NCBI GenBank assembly: GCA_036271555.1
Contig: DATBAK010000093.1
Coordinates: 1 to 64,000 of the forward strand
DNA: 64,000 nt
Source: Acidimicrobiia bacterium
GTDB lineage: Bacteria > Actinomycetota > Acidimicrobiia > IMCC26256 > PALSA-610
Direction of reading: 5' to 3'
Under the pieces are notes generated by a model. That model ran no database searches. It was not told the origin of the DNA and saw only the letters and a list, made by a program, of their open reading frames with translations. The translations under genes were made by a program, and so were the position numbers. Below are positions 15,965 to 24,393 of the stretch, piece after piece. Positions within the stretch are counted from its first letter, which is position 1; every line of letters starts with the position of its first letter.

Positions 15965-17830
15965 TCAGGCTCGGGGACGCTCTTCGACGATCTGCGCGCC
16001 GAAGGCCTCGATGAGGCGGGTCTGGGAATCTACCGGTGCATCACCCGCGGGCGCGTCCTGCAGGTCGCGCAGATCGATGTCGTTCTCGTCGGGCAGGTCC
16101 GGTTCGTTCGGGATCTCGCGCGCCGGCGTCGCCGCGCCACTGCTGCCGATGGGCGCGAGCGCGTCGGGCGCGTCGAAGTCGTGGTTCTTGAGCGAGAAGC
16201 GTGGCTCCTGCCCGAGCTCGGCCGCGAGCGAGGCGCGGATCGCGTCCGCCTCCGCCGTGAACTTCTTCGCGATCGTCTCGCGTCGCACCGCACGCACACC
16301 GAAGATGATCGTGTTGCCGTCGACACCGATCGGCTGCGCGTCCTGGATCGCGGCGCGCACCGGCGGCGAGAGCGCGGTGAGCGTCGTGCTCCACGCGAGG
16401 ATCACCGCGTCGAGATCGAGCGGTCGTTCGACCACGGCGGTCGCCGCGGCGGGCAGGGTCGGTTCCGCCGATGCCTCGGGCTCGGCCTCGGGAGGCGGCG
16501 GGGCGGGGCGGCGGGTACGCGTGCCGAGGTGGGGCCCGGTGCCGGACGGCTTCGGCGCGTCGTCGGTCAGGTCGACCGCGGGTTCCGGCGCGGGCGTCGC
16601 CGCGCGCGGTCGGGCGGGACGGGGCACGGTCGGCGCGGCCGCGGCCGCGGGAGTGGCCGCGGGCCCGCCCCCGTCGACGAGCTGCTTCTCCAACCGCTCG
16701 ACCCGCTCGAGCAACGCCTCGATCTGCGTGCGCGACTCACGCCGCGCGAGCCGCACCATCGCGACCTCGACGAGCAGGCGCGGATCGGGCGCCGACGGAC
16801 CACGCACGTCGACGATCGTCTGCCCGAGCGTCTCGATCGCGCGGGTCATGCCCGCGGCGCCGAACGCGTCGGCGAGCGCGCGCAGGCGTTCGATCTCGTC
16901 GGCCGGGCCGTCGTAGGGCACGCGGCCCGCGCCCGCCGCGAGCACGAACGCGTCGCGCAGGGTCTTCAGGAGGTCGTCGGCGAGGCGGCGGGCGTCGACC
17001 CCGGCGGTCATCGCGGCATCGACGGCGCCGAGCGCGGCGGCCGGGTCGTCGGCCGCGACCGCCTCGAGCACCTCGACGCGGCGGTCGAACGGCGTGTCGC
17101 CGAAGGTCGCGAGCACCTGCTCGGTGTCGAGCCGGCCCGCGCCGAGGGCAAGGGCCTGGTCGAGCAGCGACAGGGCGTCGCGGTCGGAGCCCGCGGCGCG
17201 CCGGGCGATGAGCGCGACGGCCTCGGCCTCGGCGACCACGCCTTCCTGTTCCAGGATCGAGGCGAGGTGGCCCTGGATCTCCTCGATCGACAGGAGCGTG
17301 AAGTCGAAGTGCTGGGTGCGCGAGCGGATGGTCGGCAGCACCCGCTGTGGCTCGGTCGTCGCGAGGATGAAGACGACGTGCGCGGGCGGCTCCTCGAGCG
17401 TCTTCAGCAGCGCATTCGCCGCCGCCGCGCTGAGCATGTGGACCTCGTCGACGATGTACACCTTGCGCAGTGCCGCGCCCGCGAGGCCGAGGTTCACGCT
17501 CTGCACGAGGTCGCGTACGTTGTCGACGCCGTTGTTCGAAGCCGCGTCGAGCTCCGCGAGGTCGAAGAAGGCGCCCGCCGCGATCGCGACGCAGTTCTCG
17601 CACCTGCCGCAGGGCTCGGCGTCGGGCTGCAGGTCGAGGCAGTTCAGCGCCTTCGCGAGCAGGCGCGCGGTCGACGTCTTACCGGTGCCGCGCGGGCCGC
17701 TGAAGAGGTAGGCGTGACCGACGCGACCGTCGGTGATCGCGTTGCGCAGCGCGGTGATGACGTGCTGCTGGCCGACCATCTCGCCGAACCGCTGCGGGCG
17801 GTACTTGCGGTACAGCGACTGCGAGGCCAC
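15965..17830 (-). CDS. dnaX: DNA polymerase III subunit gamma/tau
   Basis: A 621-residue clamp-loader ATPase. It has Walker A FSGPRGTGKTSTARLLAK, the zinc module with CGRCENCVAIAAG, Walker B/DEAD-like YIVDEVHMLSAAAANALLK, and sensor ATTEPQRVLPTIRSRTQHFD. The N-terminal 360 residues cover domains I-III. A Pro/Ala-rich linker (about 395-470) leads to a tau-like C-terminal domain. It is the first gene of the dnaX-ybaB-recR operon, downstream of the SRP RNA on the same strand. I saw no obvious slippage heptamer for making a short gamma form. Confidence 0.97.
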   Translation of the reverse strand: MASQSLYRKYRPQRFGEMVGQQHVITALRNAITDGRVGHAYLFSGPRGTGKTSTARLLAKALNCLDLQPDAEPCGRCENCVAIAAGAFFDLAELDAASNNGVDNVRDLVQSVNLGLAGAALRKVYIVDEVHMLSAAAANALLKTLEEPPAHVVFILATTEPQRVLPTIRSRTQHFDFTLLSIEEIQGHLASILEQEGVVAEAEAVALIARRAAGSDRDALSLLDQALALGAGRLDTEQVLATFGDTPFDRRVEVLEAVAADDPAAALGAVDAAMTAGVDARRLADDLLKTLRDAFVLAAGAGRVPYDGPADEIERLRALADAFGAAGMTRAIETLGQTIVDVRGPSAPDPRLLVEVAMVRLARRESRTQIEALLERVERLEKQLVDGGGPAATPAAAAAPTVPRPARPRAATPAPEPAVDLTDDAPKPSGTGPHLGTRTRRPAPPPPEAEPEASAEPTLPAAATAVVERPLDLDAVILAWSTTLTALSPPVRAAIQDAQPIGVDGNTIIFGVRAVRRETIAKKFTAEADAIRASLAAELGQEPRFSLKNHDFDAPDALAPIGSSGAATPAREIPNEPDLPDENDIDLRDLQDAPAGDAPVDSQTRLIEAFGAQIVEERPRA

Positions 17831-17890
17831 GGCTCGACACTACCGCCCGCCTCGGACGCTCCTACCGGGCGGAATCGCAGCCGTTCTCGG

Positions 17891-17950
17891 CACGCGGGCG
17901 AGCGGAGCGAGCACCGCGACCTCGCTCGCTCCCATCCCGCGTCTTGGAGA
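17891..17950. repeat. Dispersed intergenic repeat, copy 1
   Basis: Between dnaX and the SRP RNA. It carries GCGACCTCGCTCGCTCCC followed by ATCCCGCG, nearly the same as the copy at 45279-45377 (GCGACCTCGCTCACTCCC, ATCCCGCG). The flanking GGCGAGCGGAGCGAGC also recurs in the other copies. Read on the minus strand it gives CGCGGGATGGGAGCGAGCGA. Confidence 0.6.
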
Positions 17951-17980
17951 CCGACGCGTGCGAGGCCGACCAGAAGAAGT

Positions 17981-18106
17981 GGCCCGCCCGCGCACGACAG
18001 GCGACCCGGCGGCACCCGGGAGAACCCGCTGAGAGCTGCTTCCTTCCGGACCTGACTCGGTTCACGGGATCCCGTCGCGCCGGACCCGTCACGCGGCGGG
18101 CGAGCC
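17981..18106 (-). ncRNA. ffs: Small signal recognition particle RNA (4.5S type)
   Basis: On the minus strand the run GTCAGGTCCGGAAGGAAGCA near 18035-18055 is the conserved SRP domain IV tetraloop and asymmetric-loop sequence that binds Ffh. On its two sides, GTTCTCCCGGGTGCCGCCGG and the GGGATCCCGTGAACCGA stretch extend the single long hairpin. The ends CGCCCGCCGCG and CGCGGGCGGGCC can pair. Position next to dnaX and a serine tRNA is common in actinobacteria. The exact 5' and 3' ends are estimated from the stem and may be off by 10 nt. Confidence 0.88.
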
Positions 18107-18142
18107 GTTCGGGAGCGTACAGGTACGATCGCCGTTCCTTCG

Positions 18143-18227
18143 GGAGGGATGCGAGAGCGGCCGAATCGGCACGCTTGGAAAGCGTGTGAGGGGCAACCCT
18201 CCGTGGGTTCGAATCCCACTCCCTCCG
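18143..18227 (+). tRNA. tRNA-Ser (anticodon GGA)
   Basis: An 85-nt class II tRNA. The acceptor GGAGGGA pairs with TCCCTCC and the discriminator base is G. The anticodon stem CACGC/GCGTG closes the loop TTGGAAA with anticodon GGA (reads UCC/UCU). There is a long variable arm (GAGGGGCAACCCTC) and a T arm GTGGGTTCGAATCCCAC. The 3' CCA is not encoded. Confidence 0.97.
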
Positions 18228-18304
18228 CTCGGCCGTTGTCGATGCCACAACGGCAGCCTCGGCGCTGATCGTGGCGCACGTCGCGTGTCCTGGTGGCCAT
18301 TGCC

Positions 18305-19318
18305 ATGACCGGAATCGAAGCTTCAACCTCTCCCCCTGCCTCGCCGCGCTGGTTTGGACCGAGAGCCAGCTCAGATGATCCGGCCGTCTCGGCCCTGATC
18401 GAGCGCGTCGCGCGCGGGGCCGGGTGGGCAGACATCGGCGGTGGGCTCAACCTCAACCTGCGGATAGACGCGGAGCCGCCGGTTGTCCTGCGGGTTCACA
18501 GGCCCTGGGTCCGCCGCGGACGGGTCGCGGGACTGCGGCGCTTGCGCGAACGGCTCCCGCGGACGCAAGTCCGCGTCGCTCGGCCGATTCCGATTTCCGG
18601 TTGCGACCTCCTGAGGGTCGCTGATCGTTGGGCTGAGCTCGAGGAGTTCATCGAGCACGTGCAGCCGAGGGTGGACGAGGACTCCTACGTTCGCCTCTTC
18701 GAGGAGCTCGGACGGTTTCACACTGCGCTCAAAGCAGTCTGGGAGCCCAGTCCGCCGGAACCCCTCGACGACCACAGAACCTTCGGTCAACTGCGTTACT
18801 CGGTCGGCTTCACACGCCGCAGGCTCGGACCCCGCAGCGAGCCGGTCGTGCACCGGATGCGCCGACTGACTGGCGAGCTCTCCAAGCTCCGGAACGAGGT
18901 CGAACTGCCATGCGCTCCGATTCATGGGGACTACAAATTGGAAAACGCGGGAGAACTGTCAGACGGCTCATGGGTCACCTTCGACCTGGATTTCGCGAGG
19001 GTCAGGGAGCGGCTGTACGACATCGCGGCCACCCTGCACCACGTCGCACAGGGCGGCCTCGGCCGGGAGACGGCTACCGACTCGGAGCTGTCGACGCTGG
19101 AATTGCTCGAGCCGCGACGACTGCTCGACGCCTACGAAAGCACGGCTCCGGAACGGTTGACTCGCGACGAGTACCGATGGCTCCCCGGGGCTCTCGCCCT
19201 CGTGCCCCTGCACTGGGCTGCCACCGCAGGGCTCGTGGGCGACGGCATCCGCGAGGCCGAGAGCGCGATGACGGCCGCCGAGGCCTGGTGGTCGCGCCGG
19301 TCCGAACTCTTGTCGTAA
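18305..19318 (+). CDS. APH/choline-kinase-like phosphotransferase
   Basis: A roughly 337-residue protein of the aminoglycoside phosphotransferase (kinase-like) superfamily. It has the Brenner-type catalytic loop PIHGDYKLENAG near residue 207 and a metal-binding VTFDLDFARVRERLYDIA, where LD replaces the common ID. The N-lobe is short. The substrate may be an antibiotic, choline, homoserine or another small alcohol; sequence alone does not tell. The ATG at 18305 has GGTGG 8 nt upstream; a GTG at 18293 is an alternative. It follows tRNA-Ser directly, stands alone, and its codon usage looks a little less G+C-biased than its neighbours. This hints at acquisition next to a tRNA, but no integrase or repeat supports it. 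Confidence 0.75.
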   Translation: MTGIEASTSPPASPRWFGPRASSDDPAVSALIERVARGAGWADIGGGLNLNLRIDAEPPVVLRVHRPWVRRGRVAGLRRLRERLPRTQVRVARPIPISGCDLLRVADRWAELEEFIEHVQPRVDEDSYVRLFEELGRFHTALKAVWEPSPPEPLDDHRTFGQLRYSVGFTRRRLGPRSEPVVHRMRRLTGELSKLRNEVELPCAPIHGDYKLENAGELSDGSWVTFDLDFARVRERLYDIAATLHHVAQGGLGRETATDSELSTLELLEPRRLLDAYESTAPERLTRDEYRWLPGALALVPLHWAATAGLVGDGIREAESAMTAAEAWWSRRSELLS

Positions 19319-19517
19319 TCCGGCGGCCGCGCCCGGGTGACTGGAGTTCCGAGGCGAGAACCGGACCGTGTCGCTCCGAGCTGAACTGCTCTGGATCGCC
19401 AGGTTGAGGGCAGGACAGGGGTCAGTCGCGCGTGCCCCGGATATCGGCGAAGACGGCTTGGAGAACGTCCCAAGGGTTCGCAAGACGTCCCACAAGTTCC
19501 GCTCGGTCGCACGTTCG

Positions 19518-21131
19518 TCACCCGAGGGCGGGCTCCAGTCCCAGCCCCTCGCCCTCGAGGGCCAGGAACTCCTCGTCGAGCGAGTCGGAGTCGGCGGGCA
19601 CGACCTGCCGCTCGCCCCGCAGGAACACGTACACCGCGCCGACCGCGAGCAGAACGGCACCGATGTACATCGCGTACCGGCTGCCGACCATGAACGCGTC
19701 GCGCGCAGCAGAGGCCAGCGGGTTGCCGGAAGCGCCGAGCTTGTGCGCGACCGCGATCGCCGACGCCGGGGCATCGTGCGCGGCGGCGCGCGCAGAGGCC
19801 GGAAGCCCGCCCAAGCTGTGGTCGATCTGGCCGCGGTAGCCGGAGTTGAACGCGGAGCCGAGGATCGCGATGCCGAACGCCGAGCCGAGCTCGCGCGCGG
19901 TGTCGTTGACCGCCGACGCGACCCCCTGCTTCGCACGTGGGAGCGAACCGACGATCGCGTTGGTCGCCGGCGTCATCGCGAGCGCGGTGCCACCGCCGAT
20001 GACGAGCAGCGCGATCACGAGCTCCCAGTAGCTCGAGCTCGCGTTCATCGTCGCGATGATCACGAAGCCCGCAGCACTGATCGCGAGACCGCCCGCACCG
20101 ATGAGGCGCTGTCCGTAGCGCTCGGCGAGTGTCGCCGCGACCGTCGACAGCGGCATCATCACCGCCGCGATCGGCAGCAGCGCGACGGCCGACTGCAGCG
20201 TGCCGTAGCCGAGCACCAACTGCAGGTACTGCAACGAGATGAAGAAGAACCCGAACATCGCGAAGAACTGCAGGAAGAGCGACGCCGAACCGGTGGCGAA
20301 GCCGCGGATGCGGAACAGGCGCGGATCGAGCAACGGCGTCGACGTGTGCAGCTCCCAGCGCACGAACGCGAGGCCGACGATCGCGCCGCCGACGATCCCG
20401 GCGAGCGTGACGGGGTCGCTCCAGCCGCGGCTGGGTCCGTCGATGATGCCGAGCACCAGACCGCCGATCGCGAGGGCGGAGAGAACGGTTCCGATCGGGT
20501 CGAGCCCGACGTGGTCGCCTTCACGCGTCTCGGGCACCGCGAGCACCGTCGCGATCAACGTCGCGGCCGCGAGGATTGCGCCGATGACGAAGATCGAACC
20601 CCACCACCACTGCTCGAGCAGCGCGCCGCCGACGAGCATGCCGAGGATGCCGCCCGCGCCGGCGAAGCCCGCCCACACGCCGACCGCACGCGCCCGCTCC
20701 TCGGGCGGGAACACGCTCGTGATCGTCGACAACGTGCCCGGCATGATCAACGCGGCGCCGACGCCCGTGATCACGCGCCACAGGATCAGCTGTCCCGCGG
20801 TGCCACTGAACGTCGAGGCGGCGCTCGCGATCCCGAAGATGGCGATACCGGCGATGAGCGAGCGGCGGCGCCCGAACCGGTCACCGATCGCGCCGGCGGG
20901 CAGGAGCAGCGCGGCGAGGGCGACCGTGTAGCCGTCGACGATCCACTGCGTCTGGCTCGGCGAGGCTCCGAGCGCCGCGGTGAGCGTCGGGACCGCGACC
21001 GCCATCATCGAGACGCCGGCGACGACGAGCACGAGTGCCAGGCACATCGTCGCCAGCACGGCGGTGCGCCGGCGCGACGAGAGGCCGCTCGGGGCGGCCG
21101 TCTCGGATGCGCTGACCAGGGAGTTCGGCAT
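19518..21131 (-). CDS. MFS transporter, DHA2 (14-span drug exporter) family
   Basis: A 537-residue major facilitator protein of the DHA2 drug:proton antiporter type. Motif A-like GAIGDRFGRRRSLIAGIAIF, motif C-like GVGAALIMPGTLS, and FPPEERARAVGVWAGFAGAG are typical of EmrB/QacA relatives; about 14 spans can be drawn. The ATG at 21131 is preceded by GGAGG at 7 nt; the longer open frame upstream runs into the regulatory region. It is divergent from a TetR gene, with paired operators between them. That supports substrate-induced efflux control. The exported compound is unknown. Confidence 0.93.
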   Translation of the reverse strand: MPNSLVSASETAAPSGLSSRRRTAVLATMCLALVLVVAGVSMMAVAVPTLTAALGASPSQTQWIVDGYTVALAALLLPAGAIGDRFGRRRSLIAGIAIFGIASAASTFSGTAGQLILWRVITGVGAALIMPGTLSTITSVFPPEERARAVGVWAGFAGAGGILGMLVGGALLEQWWWGSIFVIGAILAAATLIATVLAVPETREGDHVGLDPIGTVLSALAIGGLVLGIIDGPSRGWSDPVTLAGIVGGAIVGLAFVRWELHTSTPLLDPRLFRIRGFATGSASLFLQFFAMFGFFFISLQYLQLVLGYGTLQSAVALLPIAAVMMPLSTVAATLAERYGQRLIGAGGLAISAAGFVIIATMNASSSYWELVIALLVIGGGTALAMTPATNAIVGSLPRAKQGVASAVNDTARELGSAFGIAILGSAFNSGYRGQIDHSLGGLPASARAAAHDAPASAIAVAHKLGASGNPLASAARDAFMVGSRYAMYIGAVLLAVGAVYVFLRGERQVVPADSDSLDEEFLALEGEGLGLEPALG

Positions 21132-21153
21132 GGAGACCTCCGGTGGGATGAAC

Positions 21154-21173
21154 CCGGAACTTGCTGTTTCCGG
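21154..21173. promoter_or_regulatory. TetR operator, copy 1
   Basis: A perfect inverted repeat CCGGAA-N8-TTCCGG in the divergent MFS/TetR gap. The same arms and spacer length recur at 21205-21224, centre to centre 51 bp. It lies just upstream of the -35 of the tetR promoter and between the proposed MFS promoter and the MFS start. Binding by the adjacent TetR is inferred. Confidence 0.7.
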
Positions 21174-21175
21174 AA

Positions 21176-21204
21176 TTGACCATTTCACAATGCCGGAGTA
21201 CAAT
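21176..21204 (+). promoter_or_regulatory. Promoter for tetR between the operators
   Basis: A near-consensus sigma70-type promoter: TTGACC at 21176-21181, a 17-nt spacer, and TACAAT at 21199-21204. It sits between two identical-arm operators, so a repressor bound at 21205-21224 would cover the start point. On the other strand TTGACT (21215 to 21210) with a weaker CATTGT at 17-nt spacing could serve the MFS gene. Confidence 0.68.
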
Positions 21205-21224
21205 CCGGAAGTCAAGAGTTCCGG
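21205..21224. promoter_or_regulatory. TetR operator, copy 2
   Basis: A perfect inverted repeat CCGGAA-N8-TTCCGG directly after the TACAAT box of the tetR promoter, and overlapping the TTGACT box of the opposite-strand MFS promoter. Reverse-complemented it begins CCGGAACT like copy 1. An extra CCGGA/TCCGG pair at 21193-21208 overlaps it. Confidence 0.7.
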
Positions 21225-21261
21225 TAATGAATCCTCTCGGAATATTCGGTGAGCAGTTACG

Positions 21262-21867
21262 ATGACGGGAATGGCGACGACAGGAGCCGAGGCAGCGCCG
21301 GCCATCACGGGCCGACCGCGGGGTCGTCGCCGCTCCGCCGACCGGGAGCCGCTGATCCTCGACGCCGCGAGCGAGCTGCTCGACGAGGTCGGCTACGACC
21401 ACCTGCGCGTCCAGGACGTCGCCGAACGGGCGCACGTCGGCCTGGCGACGATCTACCGCCGCTGGGCCACGAAGCAGGACCTCGTGATCGCCGCGATGCG
21501 ACACGCCAAGGCCGACGTCGTGCGACCGGAGACCGACGACCCGCGCGCCGATCTCGAGAGCTACCTGCGCGAGATGGCGTCTCAGATGTTCGGTCCGAAG
21601 TCGTGCTTCGTCGTCGGCTTCGTCACGGCATTGCGCGACGACCCGGATCTCGGCCGCGTGTTCCGCGAGTCGCTGCTCGACGACATGCGCGCGCAGCTGC
21701 GGCGGCCGATCGCGCGCATCGTCGGCGACGACGACCCCGATCTCGACGTCCGCACCGATCTCGCGCCCGCGCTGCTCATCTATCGCACCCTCGTCGGCGA
21801 CACGCCGGACGACCCCGACGCCCTCGCCCGCAGGCTGTGCGCCCTCGTGCTCGGATCCGTCTCCTGA
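21262..21867 (+). CDS. TetR-family transcriptional regulator (of the MFS exporter)
   Basis: A 201-residue TetR-type repressor. The DNA-binding region is LILDAASELLDEVGYDHLRV, then QDVAERAHVGLATIYRRWA and KQDLVIAAM, a canonical helix-turn-helix. The C-terminal ligand and dimer part shows SFVVGF-like CFVVGFVTALRDDPDLGRVF and belongs to the TetR_C type seen with YRRWATKQDL regulators. It is divergent from the MFS gene and should bind the twin operators at 21154 and 21205, repressing both itself and the exporter. The start could instead be the ATG nine bases later. Confidence 0.93.
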   Translation: MTGMATTGAEAAPAITGRPRGRRRSADREPLILDAASELLDEVGYDHLRVQDVAERAHVGLATIYRRWATKQDLVIAAMRHAKADVVRPETDDPRADLESYLREMASQMFGPKSCFVVGFVTALRDDPDLGRVFRESLLDDMRAQLRRPIARIVGDDDPDLDVRTDLAPALLIYRTLVGDTPDDPDALARRLCALVLGSVS

Positions 21868-21961
21868 TCGTCTGAAGCGACGGCGGCGTCACACGGCTCA
21901 ACCGGTGGGCCCGAAGCGCCGACACTCCGGTTTGGGTGGACGACCCGAGGAGGATCCGACG

Positions 21962-22138
21962 ATGAAGCAATTTGCCTGTGGTGACGTGGTGCCCGGCTGT
22001 GACGCGAAGTTCGTCTGCTCGAGCGACGAGGAGATCCTCGCCCGGGTCGCCGAGCACGCCGCGACCGCGCACGGCATCTCGGAGGTACCGGCCGAGCTCG
22101 TCGACCAGGTACGGAGTCACATCCTCGCGGTGGCGTGA
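21962..22138 (+). CDS. DUF1059 small protein
   Basis: A 58-residue protein: MKQFACGDVVPGCDAKFVCS opens with the CG-x-VVPGC pattern diagnostic of DUF1059. It is followed by a helical EEILARVAEHAATAHGI, a zinc-ribbon-like layout with Cys6, Cys13 and Cys19 and a later His. A good ribosome site (GAGGAGG) precedes the ATG. The stop overlaps the GTG start of the EAL gene by 4 bp, so the two are translationally coupled. Function of DUF1059 is unknown; the pairing with a c-di-GMP protein is noted in the findings. Confidence 0.9.
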   Translation: MKQFACGDVVPGCDAKFVCSSDEEILARVAEHAATAHGISEVPAELVDQVRSHILAVA

Positions 22139-23268
22139 CCGGCCCGACGGCCGGGCCGCGCACCGCGGCGACGTGGGAAGCGCGCGTCGACCACGCGCTG
22201 ACCGGGCGCGTGGCGATCGAGGCGCGCTTCCAACCGATCGTCGATCTGCACCGGCGCACGGTCGTCGGTTACGAGGCGCTCGCGCGCTTCGCAGAGACGA
22301 GCGAGGGTGCGTTCGGTCCGGACGAATGGTTCGCGGCGGCGCATCGCGTCGGTCGCGCGGCCGAGCTCGAAGCGCGCGTGTTGCGCGCGGCGTTGGCGTG
22401 GCGCGCCGACCTGCCGCGCAACTGCTTCCTCGCGGTGAACCTCGAACCGGAGTCGTTGACGGCACCCGCCGTGCGTGACGCGTTCGCGGAGCAGGGTCCG
22501 CTCGGTGGTGTCGTGGTGGAGATCACCGAACACCGGCCGCTCGATCTCGATGCCCTCGAGCGACCGCTCGCGCAACTACGCGGTGCGGGCGCGCTCATCG
22601 CCGTCGACGACGCCGGCGCGGGATACTCGGGACTGCAACAGATCCTCGCGTTGCGGCCGGCGATCGTGAAGCTCGACAAGGAGCTCGTCACCGGCATCGA
22701 CCGTGACGAAGCGAAGGCCGCGCTGGCGGAGATGCTCGGGCAGTTCGCGGGTCGCATCGACGCGTGGCTCCTCGCCGAAGGAATCGAGTCGGTCGGCGAG
22801 GCGCGCCGGCTCGTCGATCTCGGGGTGCCGCTCGCGCAGGGCTGGTACTTCGGACGCGCCGCGGCGCCGTGGGCGTCGATCGATCCCGCCGCGGTACGCG
22901 AGCTCCAGCGCGCGAGCGATGAGCCCGCGCACGGTCTGCACCGGCTCATCGATGCCGTCGGCGCGATCGACGAGCTCACGGCGATGGCGTCGCCCGCGGC
23001 GTGCGCGAACGCGCCGTGGACGCCGGTCGTCGACGAGCATCGCCGGCCCGTCGGTCTGCTCACCGTCGACTCCGCGCTCTCGGGGAATCTCGTCGAGGCC
23101 TTCGTCGCGAACGTGCACACGACGCCCGTCGAGCTCGCGCAACGACTCAGCACCGCCGAGGTCGACCCCGGCGCACCGGTGGTCGTCGTCGACAACGCCG
23201 GTCGCTACCTCGGGCTGGTTCCGTTCCGACGTCTGCTCGCGCAGCTCGGACGCACCTCGCCCGGCTGA
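22135..23268 (+). CDS. EAL-domain protein (cyclic-di-GMP phosphodiesterase) with C-terminal CBS-like region
   Basis: A 377-residue protein. The EAL domain (about residues 20-250) has the signature YEALARF, then catalytic residues in FLAVNLEPESL (Asn), VVVEITEH (Glu), IAVDDAGAGYSG (Asp pair and loop 6), PAIVKLDKEL (Lys), LLAEGIES (Glu) and the C-terminal AQGWYFGR (Gln). All expected metal and catalytic positions seem present, so hydrolysis of c-di-GMP to pGpG is plausible. After it comes about 100 residues resembling a CBS-pair sensor (RRPVGLLTVDSAL, GRYLGLVPFRRLL). No GGDEF domain or membrane span is present. The start overlaps the DUF1059 stop. Confidence 0.92.
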   Translation: MTGPTAGPRTAATWEARVDHALTGRVAIEARFQPIVDLHRRTVVGYEALARFAETSEGAFGPDEWFAAAHRVGRAAELEARVLRAALAWRADLPRNCFLAVNLEPESLTAPAVRDAFAEQGPLGGVVVEITEHRPLDLDALERPLAQLRGAGALIAVDDAGAGYSGLQQILALRPAIVKLDKELVTGIDRDEAKAALAEMLGQFAGRIDAWLLAEGIESVGEARRLVDLGVPLAQGWYFGRAAAPWASIDPAAVRELQRASDEPAHGLHRLIDAVGAIDELTAMASPAACANAPWTPVVDEHRRPVGLLTVDSALSGNLVEAFVANVHTTPVELAQRLSTAEVDPGAPVVVVDNAGRYLGLVPFRRLLAQLGRTSPG

Positions 23269-23345
23269 CACTCGGTCGCGATCGACTCGGCGACACCGCC
23301 GCGATCACGACCTCGAGCCGGGGCCGCCACTCGAACGGTTCACCG

Positions 23346-23363
23346 CCGTGACGCTTGTCACGG
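23346..23363. terminator. Hairpin after the EAL gene
   Basis: CCGTGAC-GCTT-GTCACGG, a perfect 7-bp stem with a 4-nt loop, 77 bp after the EAL stop and about 95 bp before the next gene. No T-run follows, so termination is only suggested. It could also be a regulatory palindrome for the next gene. Confidence 0.4.
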
Positions 23364-23457
23364 AATCGAACGTCCGATCGTGGAATGCGTACCTCTCGTC
23401 GACGTGCTGCACGGGGCAACACGCCGCGGGGCGGCGCACGGGACAAGGGGTCACCCG

Positions 23458-24393
23458 ATGACGCGAAGCATTGAGCACACACGACGGGCAACACCACCGC
23501 TGAGCTACGTGCTCGAACGGCGAGTGAACCGACCATCGCACGTGGTCGCCCGGACGCTGCGGGACCGATCGAAGATCGCACCCGCGTCCGGGTTCGCGCT
23601 CCGCGACGGAGGAACACTCGTCGTCGAGGATCCGCTGCGACCGTCGACGCATCCGCTCGTGCGCGGACAGGAGTCGTGGCGCGCGGGCGCGCGGTTGCTG
23701 AACGGGCGCGGACAGGTCGTGGCGCGCGTCGACATCGAGGTCGTGATGTGGACGCCCGGTTCGATGCTCGTGCAGTTGCGGCCCGTCGACGCGAACACGC
23801 ACCGGTGGAGCGCACGGCGCGCCCGCCGCTATTTCGCGCTCGCGCACGCAGGCGCCGATCGCCTCGAGCGCGTGCTGAACGACGAGGGAGCTCGGCGCGT
23901 CGCGCGCCGGGTGCCGTTCCAGATCCGTCCGATCGAAGTGGACGACCTCGAAGGCCTGCGCGCGTTGTTCTGGCGGCTCTCGCCCGAGTCGCGCTACTAC
24001 CGCTTCCTCGCACCGGTGCGCAGGCCGCAGGAGCGCTTCCTCCATCACCTCGCCGAGGTCGACCACGAGGCACGCGATGCGATCGTCGCCGTCATCGACG
24101 ACGAGATCGTGGGCGTCGCCCGCTACGACCGGGACCGCAGCGATCCACGCAACGCCGAGGTCGCCGTGGTCGTCGAGGACGCGTGGCACCGGAACGGCAT
24201 CGCGACCCGGCTCGGGTTCGAGCTCTCGAAGACCGCGTCGCGCCGGGGCATCGAGCAGTTCACCGCGACGGTCGCCGCCGACAACCGCGCGATCGCGACG
24301 TTCGTCGGCTCACTCCCGGTCCAGTCGTCGTGGGCTTGGGACGGTGGCCAGCGCCAGCTCGCGATTCCGCTGGCGCATCACATGGAGTCGTAG
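23458..24393 (+). CDS. GNAT acetyltransferase with N-terminal unknown region
   Basis: A 311-residue protein. The C-terminal half (about 150-305) is a GNAT fold: FQIRPIEVDDLEGLRALFWRL, SRYYRFLAPVRRP, AIVAVIDDEIVGVARYDRD, then the acetyl-CoA loop VEDAWHRNGIATRLGFELS and ATVAADNRAIATFVG. The N-terminal 140 residues are basic and match no family I know. Related ACS-regulating GNAT (Pat-like) domains share the LSPESRYYRF wording, so a protein-lysine acetyltransferase is possible. The ATG at 23458 was preferred over an in-frame start 78 bp upstream. Its end overlaps the convergent TetR by 16 bp. Confidence 0.85.
   Translation: MTRSIEHTRRATPPLSYVLERRVNRPSHVVARTLRDRSKIAPASGFALRDGGTLVVEDPLRPSTHPLVRGQESWRAGARLLNGRGQVVARVDIEVVMWTPGSMLVQLRPVDANTHRWSARRARRYFALAHAGADRLERVLNDEGARRVARRVPFQIRPIEVDDLEGLRALFWRLSPESRYYRFLAPVRRPQERFLHHLAEVDHEARDAIVAVIDDEIVGVARYDRDRSDPRNAEVAVVVEDAWHRNGIATRLGFELSKTASRRGIEQFTATVAADNRAIATFVGSLPVQSSWAWDGGQRQLAIPLAHHMES

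Noticed and set aside
16181-18055. Long plus-strand open frame of 624 codons across dnaX
   Set aside because: Antisense to dnaX, with low-complexity Arg/Ala/Glu composition and no family motif. The same applies to large antisense frames at 1980-3326, 26939-28525, 30926-32716 and 53632-55335.
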